This document shows positions 53,013 to 62,183 of a DNA stretch of 64,000 nt, in pieces. The first letter of the stretch is position 1. Each line of letters opens with the position of its first letter. The translations under genes and the position numbers were made by a program. The stretch is from Gerris lacustris (Eukaryota; Arthropoda; Insecta; Hemiptera; Gerridae), in contig OX578278.1 of NCBI GenBank assembly GCA_951217055.1, positions 45,211,574 through 45,275,573 of the forward strand. Reading direction: 5' to 3'. The notes beneath the pieces were generated by a model. The model was not told where the DNA came from and made no database searches. It saw only the letters and a list, made by a program, of their open reading frames with translations.

Positions 53013-53727
53013 CCGGGGAAGTGTGACGTCACTTACGTAAAAAAGTGTGTGAAGTTAGGTTAGCTGGCTCATAACATTGGATATAGGTGGGGGTTTCAGT
53101 GGGGTTCAGTGGGTATCAGTGCTATTTTATTTTATTATTATTTTTTAATCAATTATTTGTTTTATCATCTATAATGTATACATTTATTGGCTTATTAATG
53201 ATGTTACTGATACATGATAAGGTTAAAAACAGTTAAAAAAGCTTTTAATAGAGTAAAAAGAGCACATCTGTGAGTAAGTTATTTTACTTCTTCTTTGAGT
53301 TATTTGTGAGAATTATTTGTTTTATCATCTAAAATGTATACATTTATTGGCTTATTAATGATGTTACTGATATATGATAAGGTTAAAAACAGTTAAAAAA
53401 GCTTTTAATAGAGTAAAAAGAGCACATCTGTAAGTAAGTTATTTTACATCTTATTTGAGTTATTTGTGAGAATTATTTGTTTTATCATCTATAATGTATA
53501 CATTTGATGGCTTATTAATGATGTTACTAATATATGATAAGGTTAAAAACGGTTAAAAAAGCTTTTAATACAATAAAAAGAGGAAAAAACTATAAAATGC
53601 TTACAGAACTCTAGTAAACAATGGTTTGTTATGAGCCAGAAAAGATAACCTGACGAAAAATCGTGGAGGGCGCATGACGTCACAGCAACCTTTGTCACAT
53701 TTACGTAACCTCTCTGACGCGACGTAT
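53013..53727. mobile_element. MITE-like element with internal tandem repeats, nested in A-7
   Basis: Interrupts the family A phrase TTTCAATTGTACTT. The ends are partly inverted: AATACGCC ... GTGACGTCACTTACGTAA on the left; TTACGTAAC and GCATGACGTCACAGC ... CGTATT on the right; TGGCTCATAACA mirrored by TGTTATGAGCCA further in. The core is the 160-bp tandem repeat. Confidence 0.6.
53151..53590 (+). repeat. 160-bp tandem repeat, about 2.8 copies
   Basis: AATTATTTGTTTTATCATCT starts at 53151, 53311 and 53471, an exact period of 160. The units are nearly identical. Confidence 0.95.
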
Positions 53728-54117
53728 TGTACTTAAGACAATGTGTAAGACGGTTTATTGAAATCGGTAATCGGTATACGTTAGAACGGAAGATATCGGT
53801 AAAAACATTGTTTTCTTTATTTTGAACGTTTGAGTCCACTTTAATAAATTTAGCGATCTTTATCACTTCATATCATTGTCGGTGTTCGTTTTACTAAAAA
53901 AAATATTTAAAAAAGTTGTTTGTCTCATTAAATAGATGAAGTTAGAATTTCTTCTTGGAGTAAGTACGCAGTATTATAATAATATACCTAATATATTGAA
54001 ATAAGCGTCAGCACAGATCAATTTTAAGACCGTGATTATATTTTCTATATTTACAAAACCAAGTGACATTTTGACATATAACAAATATAAACAAAACAAG
54101 TCAAGGAACAGGCTTCC

Positions 54118-54452
54118 TTAAGTGGACCTCACACGGTCAATATATTGACTCAATATTTCGATGGTGTTGCGCCAAAAGGGCCAATCTGCATTTTCTATTT
54201 GAATTCTAGAACTTGAAAAGGTATAATGAAAAATTGATATAATAATGCCTTATTTATATTTTTATTAATTTAAAATATACTTGAATACCTAATTAATAAG
54301 TCAAAATAACCAAATTTATTTTATTAATTAAAAATAAAAAAACAAACGTGATATTAGTTGCAGATTGGACCTTGTGGATTTTTTCAGATTGGCCCTTTTG
54401 GCGCAACACCATCGTTTGATTTCTGTCAATATATTGACCGTGTGAGGGGTTT
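54118..54452. mobile_element. MITE-like element with CCTCACACGGTCAATATATTG ends
   Basis: Left end GGACCTCACACGGTCAATAT and right end CAATATATTGACCGTGTGAG are inverted copies. It is split by a second small element (54161-54413). The same terminal motif recurs in the perfect palindrome at 54601-54689. Confidence 0.7.
54161..54413. mobile_element. MITE-like element nested in the previous one
   Basis: TIRs ATGGTGTTGCGCCAAAAGGG (left) and CCCTTTTGGCGCAACACCAT (right), about 250 bp apart; the pairing continues through CCAATCTG / CAGATTGG. Confidence 0.8.
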
Positions 54453-54600
54453 ATTGAAGAAATATTTGTCGTTGTCAATATATTGACGGACCTCAAATAA
54501 ATCAAATAAGTTTGATTTTTATTGAAGCTCCGTCAATATTTGGTCGTATTGTAGCGCTGTCAGTGGCAACTCGTGAAAACTTTTTCCAAAACAAACCTTT

Positions 54601-54689
54601 AAGCGGACCTCACACGGTCAATATAATTTCCTTCAATATATTGACTCAATATATTGAAGGAAATTATATTGACCGTGTGAGGTCCGCTT
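54601..54689. repeat. Perfect 44-bp-arm palindrome
   Basis: The arms 54601-54644 and 54646-54689 are exact reverse complements around one C (54645). The outer sequence is AAGCGGACCTCACACGGTCA, related to the ends of the 54118-54452 element, so it may be a minimal member of that family. Confidence 0.95.
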
Positions 54690-55050
54690 TAATAACATTT
54701 TTTCCGCCTTTTTTAAGCTTACGTTTACGCGAGCGTTGTGCGTGAACGCTTGGGCGGATATCGTTTTCCAACGAACTTAGCCTAGGCATTGGTAAAATGA
54801 ACATGTGTACCAAATTTCAACTAACTCGGTGATTTTTTACTCAAGTTATCGTCAGCGGTAGATTTCGTGACGGATTTTGCGTGTCGGTTATTATGTGACG
54901 TTGATTTTGGTCGTTTTTTTCGGATTCACTCCCGGGCTCCAGAATGTGCCATAAGGACCTTCGTTCCAAAAAACTTTTAGAAATATTCAATAATATTAGG
55001 CAAACACAACAAATTCCTGAATCGTGACGGATATTTCTATTAATTCCCAT

Positions 55051-55600
55051 AAAACGGAGAAACCCGCCGATTTAGCTTCAAACTATCGCCCAATTCGGAT
55101 CACATCTATAACAAAAATAAGAAACAATAAATAGACTTCCCATGGGTCAAATCACACCAAGGAATTAAAAAGAACGAGGAAGCAGACAGCCTTGCCAAAA
55201 CCTTTACAAAACCGTTTAAAATACCAAGAGACCTTAGACATTATCCATCAGGAAGAAAATGTTTTTTAAAAATGGAAAACTTGAACTCCAAGAGGAACCA
55301 GAAAATGCCAGAAATTTCAAATCAATTGACAAAAAAGTCCCCCTTAAACCATAGTTTTGGAAAAGAAAACTACCACGTCAGATATAATAAAAGTTAATAG
55401 ATGGAGAAGTTCATGCAAGATTCATGCAAGATGAATTCAATACAACTATATATGATAAGACTAAGTGATTCACCCATATGTTATACATATCCAGAAAAAT
55501 AAAGAAATAGGTATCACTCACATCCTATTGGAATGTTCGAAGTAAAAATGCCATCGTAACAAATTTACCAAGAACTTAAAATGCAAAGAAAATAGTCTGC
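55051..55600 (+). pseudogene. Internally deleted LINE fragment (RT start joined to RNase H)
   Basis: A frame at 55051-55107 gives KPADLASNYRPIRITS, the first conserved block of a Jockey-type reverse transcriptase. Some 25 bases later, at 55134, a frame gives WVKSHQGIKKNEEADSLAK, the end of a LINE RNase H domain. The rest of the RT is missing, so an internal deletion joined the two. Further on ITHILLECSK near 55510-55545 matches the C-terminal Cys/His block, with stops in between. Clearly dead. It belongs to a different LINE group from the RTE-like copy at 9.5 kb. Confidence 0.75.
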
Positions 55601-55607
55601 AAAATAG

Positions 55608-55930
55608 AGTAGCACATAGCTTCCTCGCGTGCTATATGTCGAATATTTAAATGATTTTATGTGTTCGTTGTTAAATTTTTTAATCCCCCCCCCCTTTTTA
55701 ATCTGTCCAAGAGTAACAAATGACCGCAGAAGGTTGAAATAGAAAAAGAGGGCTAATTATGACAGGCCCCAAACTGACAGACAGCCACGGGACCAAAAAC
55801 GTTCCTTGCAATACAAACGAATTTTTGCCTTAGAACTTTTGAAATCAAAGACAGAAAAAAGTATTTTTCATAACGATCACATAACCTCTATTACTTTCGG
55901 TAAGCTCGGAATCAAAATCATGACCACCCA
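55608..55930 (-). repeat. Family B repeat, copy B-7
   Basis: Reverse-oriented: AGCACATAGCTTCC near 55611 (3' module), GGCTAATTATGACAGGCC, CCACGGGACCAAAAACGTTC, and CTTTCGGTAAGCTCGGAA near 55893 (5' module). The poly(C) run at 55686-55695 is internal. Confidence 0.7.
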
Positions 55931-57270
55931 TTTCTCAGAAATAAAAAATATTACTTTTATACAAAAATTCAACCTAATTGAGATTTTCCGTGGTTTCCCT
56001 CAATTTGCTAAGCAAAAGCCAGGATAGTGCCCTCTTAAGCCAGTCCACAGACTGCCTATGATACCTGTTCAAGTACCTCTACAAACCTAACAAAAAATTT
56101 CATTTAAAGAAAATAAATAAATCAAAAAAATAAAATATATTATATAATTCGAAATTATCCAACTTCCACAACTTTAAATAAAAAATTCCAATCCTTTACA
56201 AAACAATCGCACAAAATGATGAATGGCACAAAATAACCCAACTTCAAATAAAATTATAGCTCTGGTATATACAAATAATATTTATAACTTTATGCCACTG
56301 AATACCTTTATTTTTGTATATATAAAAAAATCAGTAATATTTTATTTTCTCACTTTTCAACAGACAATCGAGTTTTGTTTAACTATAACTGTTTTGTATT
56401 CCTTTTATTTTTTCAAAAGAGAAATAAAAAATAAGTGGTAATAATATAGGAAATATACGGTGCAAATAGATAGTGAGAAGTTCAAATTTGCATTATCAGT
56501 CAACGTAATGTTGCAATTTATAAAGTTAAAACGAGTGTTTATTTATCATTTTAAGCATTCGATAAGGGTGATAAATACTTCACGTATATGAAAGTGTAAG
56601 GATGATCAATAACTATTATATTTTCGTAGCTAGTTATTAAATAATTAACTTTTTAATGATCATGGTATATCGACCGTTTAGCCTTAATCGTCTTTAAGGC
56701 CTAATTAAAAAAAAAAATAAAAAATAAAAAATAAAATCAGAATATCGAATTAAGGAACTTATTTTTGTGACACAATTGACTGATTGATTAAGTTTTCTAG
56801 AGGTAAAATTAACTGATAACCATCATATGAGTTTCAATTTAAAATACTGTTATCTTTTCATCTACCTGAGGTAGGAAGATTCTATTATCGTTATCTAATT
56901 CAGTAGATATGAGAACTTAACTCTTACAACCTTACTACAAAGCAGTAAGAGTATAATTGTTTTTCAAAATATATGTTGTCCTCTTATTATATTTTACTTC
57001 GATAGATAAATTAAAGGATAAACTTCTAAAGAACGAGAGTTACCTTCCACCAAGCTATGCTTTTTTCAGGAATTATTCTATTTAGATCTATTGATGTTAC
57101 TTTTAGTCACTTAGGACAGATAACCAAAGAAGGATAATAGATAGGATTTAAATTTAATTTTGATCCCTCCCCCAATTATCTGAAGCTAACCATTTCAAAC
57201 ACACATCTACCACAATAGCAAATGTGTGTTAAGAACAGGTTTCGGCAGCATTATCTGTCATAGGTAAACA
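55931..57270. other. AT-rich non-coding stretch
   Basis: Nothing recognisable. It ends at the TATA target of the LTR element. Confidence 0.45.
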
Positions 57271-57274
57271 TATA
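57271..57274. other. TATA target duplication, left
   Basis: TATA precedes the 5' LTR; the matching TATA is at 62184-62187. Confidence 0.85.
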
Positions 57275-57503
57275 AGTTACCACGACCGATATTGAAGACA
57301 TCAGCAGTCCCGGCATCAGCAGTTTTCGTCCTATATAACAGGCAAGACTGCACCCGCCCGTCAGTCTTAGTTTTGAATTAGTACGTGTAAGTATCTATTG
57401 TAATTGCTAGGCTCCAACCTTGTGTTGTAAAATTTTATATTTGTTGTAATTAATTATTAAAAGTCTTTTTAAAAAGTCACTTAACTGTTCTTTAATTATA
57501 ACT
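57275..57503 (+). repeat. 5' LTR of gypsy-group element (229 bp)
   Basis: Starts AGTTAC and ends TATAACT, the inverted AGTTA/TAACT ends typical of the gypsy/17.6/297 group. It differs from the 3' LTR at one base (A versus G near 57285). A CTATATAACAGG block near 57331 is a likely TATA-type promoter; AATAAA is not present. Confidence 0.95.
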
Positions 57504-57519
57504 GGCGCAGTCGGTAGGA
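57502..57519 (+). other. Primer binding site (tRNA-Ser type)
   Basis: TGGCGCAGTCGGTAGGA, overlapping the last LTR base or two, is complementary to the 3' end of animal tRNA-Ser with CCA added. The same primer is used by 17.6/297-type elements. Confidence 0.9.
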
Positions 57520-58037
57520 CGGCTAGAGGTTTTTGAAAGTAAAATATATCAGTAAACCGTTCGTTTCTACGATTTACTAGCCGTACGAAAAGAAAATTAA
57601 TAAAACTTGAATAAGTTCAGACTAATTGGCCGAGTGGATTTTTTTTTTTATCGTGAGCGGATATCACGGAGAAGAAAGACACCAACAACTCTGGAATGTT
57701 CTTATTCGTCGTACTGTAAGTACAGAAATCTTTTACAGTTAGATCACTTAGTTTTCTAGCATCGATACTTTGTGATTGACCCTGTCTTATAATTATAATT
57801 ATAATTATTAATTAATGAAATTTTTACTTAAAGATCGATCAGATCAATTAATTATTCTTTATTCACTAAAACAAGAAATTTATACCTTTTAATTATTTAC
57901 CTTTTTTTTATTGTTTAAAATAAAACAATTAAAAAATCTTTAAAAATATAAAAAAAAAGAAAAATAACAAATCTAATAATTAAATAAAACAAAAATTATA
58001 TTTTAATTTTAAATTCTTATTAAACAAAAAGAAATCT

Positions 58038-58221
58038 TAATTTAAATCAAATTATAATTATTATTAACTACGGGAAACAGACAGTGAAAAATACACTTCT
58101 GTGCCGGGATTTGAACCACGGGCCTCTATATAGAGGCCCGTGGTTCAAATCCCGGCACAGGAGTGTATTTTTCACTGTCTGTTTCCCGTAGTTAATAATA
58201 ATTATAATTTGATTTAAATTA
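58038..58221. repeat. Palindrome built on a tRNA-like 3' half
   Basis: Arms of about 92 bp meet at CTCTATATAGAG (centre between 58129 and 58130). The right arm is the start of the 349-bp repeat (GGCCCGTGGTTCAAATCCCG and the sequence after it); the left arm is its inverse with one mismatch seen (TTCTG versus CTCCTG context). It would fold into a very stable hairpin in RNA or single-stranded DNA. Confidence 0.93.
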
Positions 58222-58439
58222 AAATTTAACTTTCCGTAGTATGAAAACTACCAAAAACTTAAAAAAATTGAATTTCGAATTGATTGTACAAGGTACAGGT
58301 ACTAATTGAGTACTTTATAATTATAAGCGTTAATTCTGGTTTAGTTCTAATGTCATAAATATTGACTGTCTAAATGTATATGAATATTGAAAGCTTGGAT
58401 TCGGGACTAGTTATCGATTACGGTAGTGAAAAATCATTC

Positions 58440-58511
58440 TCCTGCGTAGCTTAGATGGAAGAGCGCTATACTGGAAATATAGAGGCCCGTGGTTCAAATC
58501 CCGGCACAGGA
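58440..58511 (+). tRNA. tRNA-like gene in leader, unit 1 (Phe-like body, GGA at anticodon position)
   Basis: A 72-base cloverleaf can be drawn: acceptor TCCTGCG/CACAGGA (one C-A mismatch), D-arm GCTT/GAGC, anticodon arm CTATA-CTGGAAA-TATAG, short variable loop, T-arm CGTGG-TTCAAAT-CCCGG with two mismatches. The A-box and B-box (GGTTCAAATCC) are intact and a TTTTT terminator follows at 58517-58521. The anticodon position reads GGA (Ser), but the short variable arm and overall body look tRNA-Phe-like. A tRNA-derived Pol III unit is well supported; a working tRNA is doubtful. Confidence 0.6.
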
Positions 58512-58788
58512 GTGTATTTTTCACTGTCTGTTTCCCGTAGTTAATAATAATTATAATTTGATTTAAATTAAAATTTAACTTTCCGTAGTATGAAAACTAC
58601 CAAAAACTTAAAAAAATTGAATTTCGAATTGATTGTACAAGGTACAGGTACTAATTGAGTACTTTATAATTATAAGCGTTAATTCTGGTTTAGTTCTAAT
58701 GTCATAAATATTGACTGTCTAAATGTATATGAATATTGAAAGCTTGGATTCGGGACTAGTTATCGATTACGGTAGTGAAAAATCATTC

Positions 58789-58860
58789 TCCTGCGTAGCT
58801 TAGATGGAAGAGCGCTATACTGGAAATATAGAGGCCCGTGGTTCAAATCCCGGCACAGGA
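58789..58860 (+). tRNA. tRNA-like gene in leader, unit 2
   Basis: Identical to unit 1, 349 bp downstream, with the same A-box, B-box and downstream TTTTT. It sits about 80 bp before the gag start codon in the sense orientation, so Pol III and Pol II transcripts of this region would overlap. Confidence 0.6.
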
Positions 58861-58938
58861 GTGTATTTTTCACTGTCTGTTTCCCGTAGTTAATAATAAT
58901 TATAATTTGATTTAAATTAAAATTTAACTTTCCGTAGT

Positions 58939-60039
58939 ATGAAAACTACCAAAAACTTTAAAAAAAAAAGCAAAAAGAAATCTTATATACCTTTAGATCC
59001 ACCGGATCAATTATTTTTTATTAAATTAAACAACCTAACTGCAAACATGAATCAAGAATTAAAAAAAGAATATCTCGACATGGTACCCGAGTTCAAAGGG
59101 GAACCCGAATTATTAGCGAGATTTATCAAAGTTGCGGAAAAATTAGTATTTAAATTTTATAATAAAGAAAATCCAGAGGATTTTCAAAACGAGTACCTAA
59201 TGGGATCTATAATTTCTAAAATTAAAGGGCCAGCGGCCGAAGTAGTGAATAGTTCGAAAATATCCAATTGGGACGAATTAAAAAAAGCTTTACTAAACAG
59301 CTATTCTGATAAAAGAGACTGTTTCACTTTAGCCTTAGAAATGGCAAATCTCAAACAAAATTTTAATGAATCACCATTTTATTATTATAACAAAATTCTA
59401 AAAATGCTTAACTTACAATTATGTTACTTAAATAATAATCTGACTGGGGAACACGCGACGGTAATTGGGGCTTACTCTAGGAAGTTTGCATTAAGAGTGA
59501 TTTTAAAAGGTCTCAAAGAACCCCTAGGATCTCTGATGCGAACTAAAAATCCATAAGACTTAAACGAAGCTCTGAATGTGCTTACTAATGATTTTCAATT
59601 TTATACGGAAACTCAAAATCAAAAACCCCAAACACAATTAATACAGAATCAAAATTTCCATAAATTTGGTATTTTTAATCAAAACAGGTCTGGGACCCAA
59701 ATTGTCCCCAGGGCCCCACCAAACTACAAAAACCGAGTTCAAAATTCTTACCAACCGAATGGAACACTTAACAAACCTCCTCCATTTAAACCTGTCCCTA
59801 TGTCAGTTTCAACAAACCAAACAAATTCAAAAATTGGTGCATATAACAAACCCCAGTTTAAAAATCCCCAAGAACAAATTTATAATATTACAGATAATGC
59901 TATCCCTGAATGTTCCACTAGTTTAGAAGAAACACCATACACAGAACTTGATGAAACTAATCATTATCCATATGAAACCACAGAAGATACTGATGAGTCT
60001 TTTTTAGACCTCACACAGCCGTTCGATCATATGAGTTGA
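58939..60039 (+). pseudogene. Gag of the gypsy-group element, one nonsense codon
   Basis: The structural protein that would package the element RNA. The frame starts MKTTKNFKKKSKKKS with a very basic N-terminus, continues to residue 205 and meets TAA at 59554. The same frame continues downstream as DLNEALNVLTNDFQFY to the TGA at 60037-60039. A single C-to-T change probably created the stop. The first part includes EYLDMVPEFKGEPELLARFI, a gypsy-type capsid signature. The C-terminal third is Asn/Pro/Gln-rich and has no CCHC zinc knuckle, as in gypsy/errantivirus-type gag proteins. The protease frame overlaps the gag stop (TGATG at 60037-60041). Confidence 0.85.
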
Positions 60040-61309
60040 TGAGCCTTACATCAAAAGAAAGCAAATTACCGTATATTATCCACCCAAAATATAATTTAAA
60101 AATTTTAATTGACACCGGAAGCACAAAATCATTTGTAAATCCAGAAATCGCTTTCAAATATTTCTCGAATTGTATAAAAAGTGACCCTTTTCAAATAAAA
60201 ACAGCTCATGGAGTTTCTTTAGAAAAATGTAGTACTCTAATAGACTCTGAACAACTATTTAATATAACAAATTTAAATTTGAAATACCATTTATTTAAAT
60301 TCCATAGTTTTTTCGATTTATTAATAGGAGTCGACAATTTAAACCTTCTTAAGGCATCAATACATCTGATAGATGATACTTTACGAACACCTAAGTGCTC
60401 ATTGCCCATTTATTATTACAATAATTATACTAATAAAAGTTACTATCCAAACAATAATAATTCTAATAATCTTACACTTAATCTCAGTGATTCCAATAAA
60501 ATTAAACATAATGCCAGTGATCCTAATAAAATTAAACATAGTGCCAGTGATCCTAATAAAATTAAACATAATGTCAGTGATCCTAATAAAATTAAACATG
60601 TCAGTAATCCCTATAAAATTAAATATAATGCCAGTGATCCTAATAAAATTAAACATAATGTCAGTGATCCTAATAAAATTAAACATGTCAGTAATCCCAA
60701 TAAAATTAAACATAATGCCAGTGATCCCAATAAAATTAAACATAATGTCAGTGATCCTAATAAAATTAAACATGTCAGTAATCCCAATAAAATTAAACAT
60801 GTCAGTAATCCCAATAAAATTAAACATATTGCCAGTGATCCTAATAAAATTAAACATAATGCCATTGAGCCTATAATAAAATTAAACATAATGCCAGTGA
60901 TTCTAATACAATTAAACCTAATGTTTTACATTTCAATAACATTAATGTAATAAATGAAAATAAAACAGAAAGTAAAATACACGTTAATAAAGCAATAAAT
61001 GAAAATCATAGTAGTAATATAAAAATAATAATTCCCCCTAGATCTAAACAAATAATTAAATTAAAAATAAGAAACATAGCTAATGGAGAAGGTCATGTAC
61101 CAATTTCTAAGATAAATAATTTAACCATACCAGAATGTTTCGTCACCGTGGAGAATCTTGCGTGGAGTATTATTGCGAATCTAACCAAAATTCCCCAGAC
61201 ATTATGTTGGCCTCTCCCTTGTAAAATCAATCAATTAAAAGATTTTAAAGGTATAGGCGGAAGAAAAGTAGTATTAATAAAAATTGAGACAGCCCAAATG
61301 ATGCATTAG
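60039..61309 (+). pseudogene. Truncated pol: protease, 10-residue minisatellite, linker; no RT
   Basis: The pol frame overlaps the gag stop and is open upstream only to 59997, consistent with a frameshift or restart. The retropepsin active site is LKILIDTGSTKSF (D-T-G about residues 25-27) with FFDLLIGVDNL as the second conserved block near residue 97. From 60486 the frame becomes 13 copies of a 9-10 residue unit of the type SDPNKIKHNV. A 2-bp insertion near 60871 shifts the frame (apparent stop at 60950), but the original frame then stays open to TAG at 61309 and contains IPPRSKQIIKLKIRN and ECFVTVEN, the linker normally found just before RT. RT, RNase H and integrase are missing. Confidence 0.85.
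60486..60880 (+). repeat. 30/27-bp coding minisatellite
   Basis: About 13 units of AGTGATCCTAATAAAATTAAA plus a variable tail, 30 bp or 27 bp long, all keeping the reading frame. Other frames on both strands are open too because of the repeat; those are shadows. Confidence 0.95.
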
Positions 61310-61943
61310 TAGAAGATAATAGTATAAGATTAATTTAGATATAATAATAATAACCTTTATTTTTTCATATAGAATAATATTATATAGATATAATAATAAT
61401 AACCTTTTATTTTTACAGTAAAAATAAGTGACACATACATAATATAAATACAAGAAAAATATGAAATTAGTCAACTATAACGAAAAACTAAAATTACTAT
61501 AGTGCACAAAACATGATAAAGTAAAAATAAAATCAACTAAAGAAACAGTGTCAAAAATACTTAACGGAATTTTCTTGTTAAATCAAAAAGATGGAGATCT
61601 AATCTACAAGAACAAAATCCTTCAACATATGCCTACCACTCCAGGACACCAACCAACACGGACCTTCGGTTGCCTATGGAAAGGATTTTTAATTTCACCA
61701 TTAATTTATGAACATTGGATTTCAGGAACATTCCCACCATATCTTTCATTTCAGTAAAAGGACATCCATTGCCTACTTATGTAGCCGGCACTTGGAGAGC
61801 GTTTCTGTACTTACTGTTATTTACAGTGTTGTGCTTGGCACTTGGCTTGTCGCGCACTTGGCTCTTACGGATTCCGAAACAAACCAATCAGGACACCCCT
61901 TCAACATCTCCCAGGATCATCCTTCCAGGAGACGCTTCAATCT
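61310..61943 (+). other. Remnant region before the 3' LTR, possible env tail
   Basis: 61336-61412 holds two copies of ATATAATAATAATAACCTTT about 52 bp apart, a possible insertion scar. From 61548 to 61945 short frames are open; one ends with a hydrophobic segment LYLLLFTVLCLALGL followed by basic residues, which could be a membrane-anchor remnant. No recognisable envelope domain is present, so this is a guess. Confidence 0.3.
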
Positions 61944-61954
61944 AAGAGGGAAGG
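61944..61954 (+). other. Polypurine tract
   Basis: AAGAGGGAAGG lies directly before the 3' LTR start at 61955, the expected plus-strand primer. Confidence 0.9.
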
Positions 61955-62183
61955 AGTTACCACGGCCGATATTGAAGACATCAGCAGTCCCGGCATCAGC
62001 AGTTTTCGTCCTATATAACAGGCAAGACTGCACCCGCCCGTCAGTCTTAGTTTTGAATTAGTACGTGTAAGTATCTATTGTAATTGCTAGGCTCCAACCT
62101 TGTGTTGTAAAATTTTATATTTGTTGTAATTAATTATTAAAAGTCTTTTTAAAAAGTCACTTAACTGTTCTTTAATTATAACT
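61955..62183 (+). repeat. 3' LTR of gypsy-group element (229 bp)
   Basis: Same AGTTAC ... TATAACT ends as the 5' LTR, one substitution apart, followed by the TATA duplication at 62184-62187. Confidence 0.95.

Larger units (their letters stand above)
52565..54955 (+). repeat. Family A repeat, copy A-7, split by two insertion clusters
   Basis: Starts ACGTGTGGTGTCGCGGGACA and ends CGGATTCACTCCCGGGCTCC, matching both ends of A-1. Family sequence is present at 52565-53012, 53728-53950 and 54699-54955. The gaps are later insertions. Confidence 0.75.
58130..58958 (+). repeat. 349-bp tandem repeat in the retrotransposon leader, 2.4 copies
   Basis: GAGGCCCGTGG recurs at 58133, 58482 and 58831, an exact period of 349, and the copies are virtually identical. 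The unit runs from the tRNA-like 3' half through the gag start region to the next tRNA-like 5' half. The last copy supplies the actual gag ATG. Confidence 0.97.
57275..62183 (+). mobile_element. Young non-autonomous gypsy-group LTR retrotransposon (4.9 kb)
   Basis: Two 229-bp LTRs, a 4-bp TATA duplication, a tRNA-Ser primer site and a polypurine tract define a complete insertion. The interior has a long repetitive leader, gag, and a protease frame that runs through a minisatellite into the usual protease-RT linker and stops at 61309. Reverse transcriptase, RNase H and integrase are all absent, so mobility would need another element's enzymes. The near-identical LTRs argue for recent transposition despite this loss. 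Confidence 0.92.

Noticed and set aside
60373..60889. Long open frames in the other plus-strand frame and on the minus strand
   Set aside because: They arise from the 30-bp minisatellite, which lacks stops in several frames; the frame continuing the protease is the real one.
61715..61945. Candidate envelope protein tail with a hydrophobic segment
   Set aside because: Only one short hydrophobic stretch, and no envelope domain, signal peptide or splice structure. Kept only as a low-confidence remnant note.
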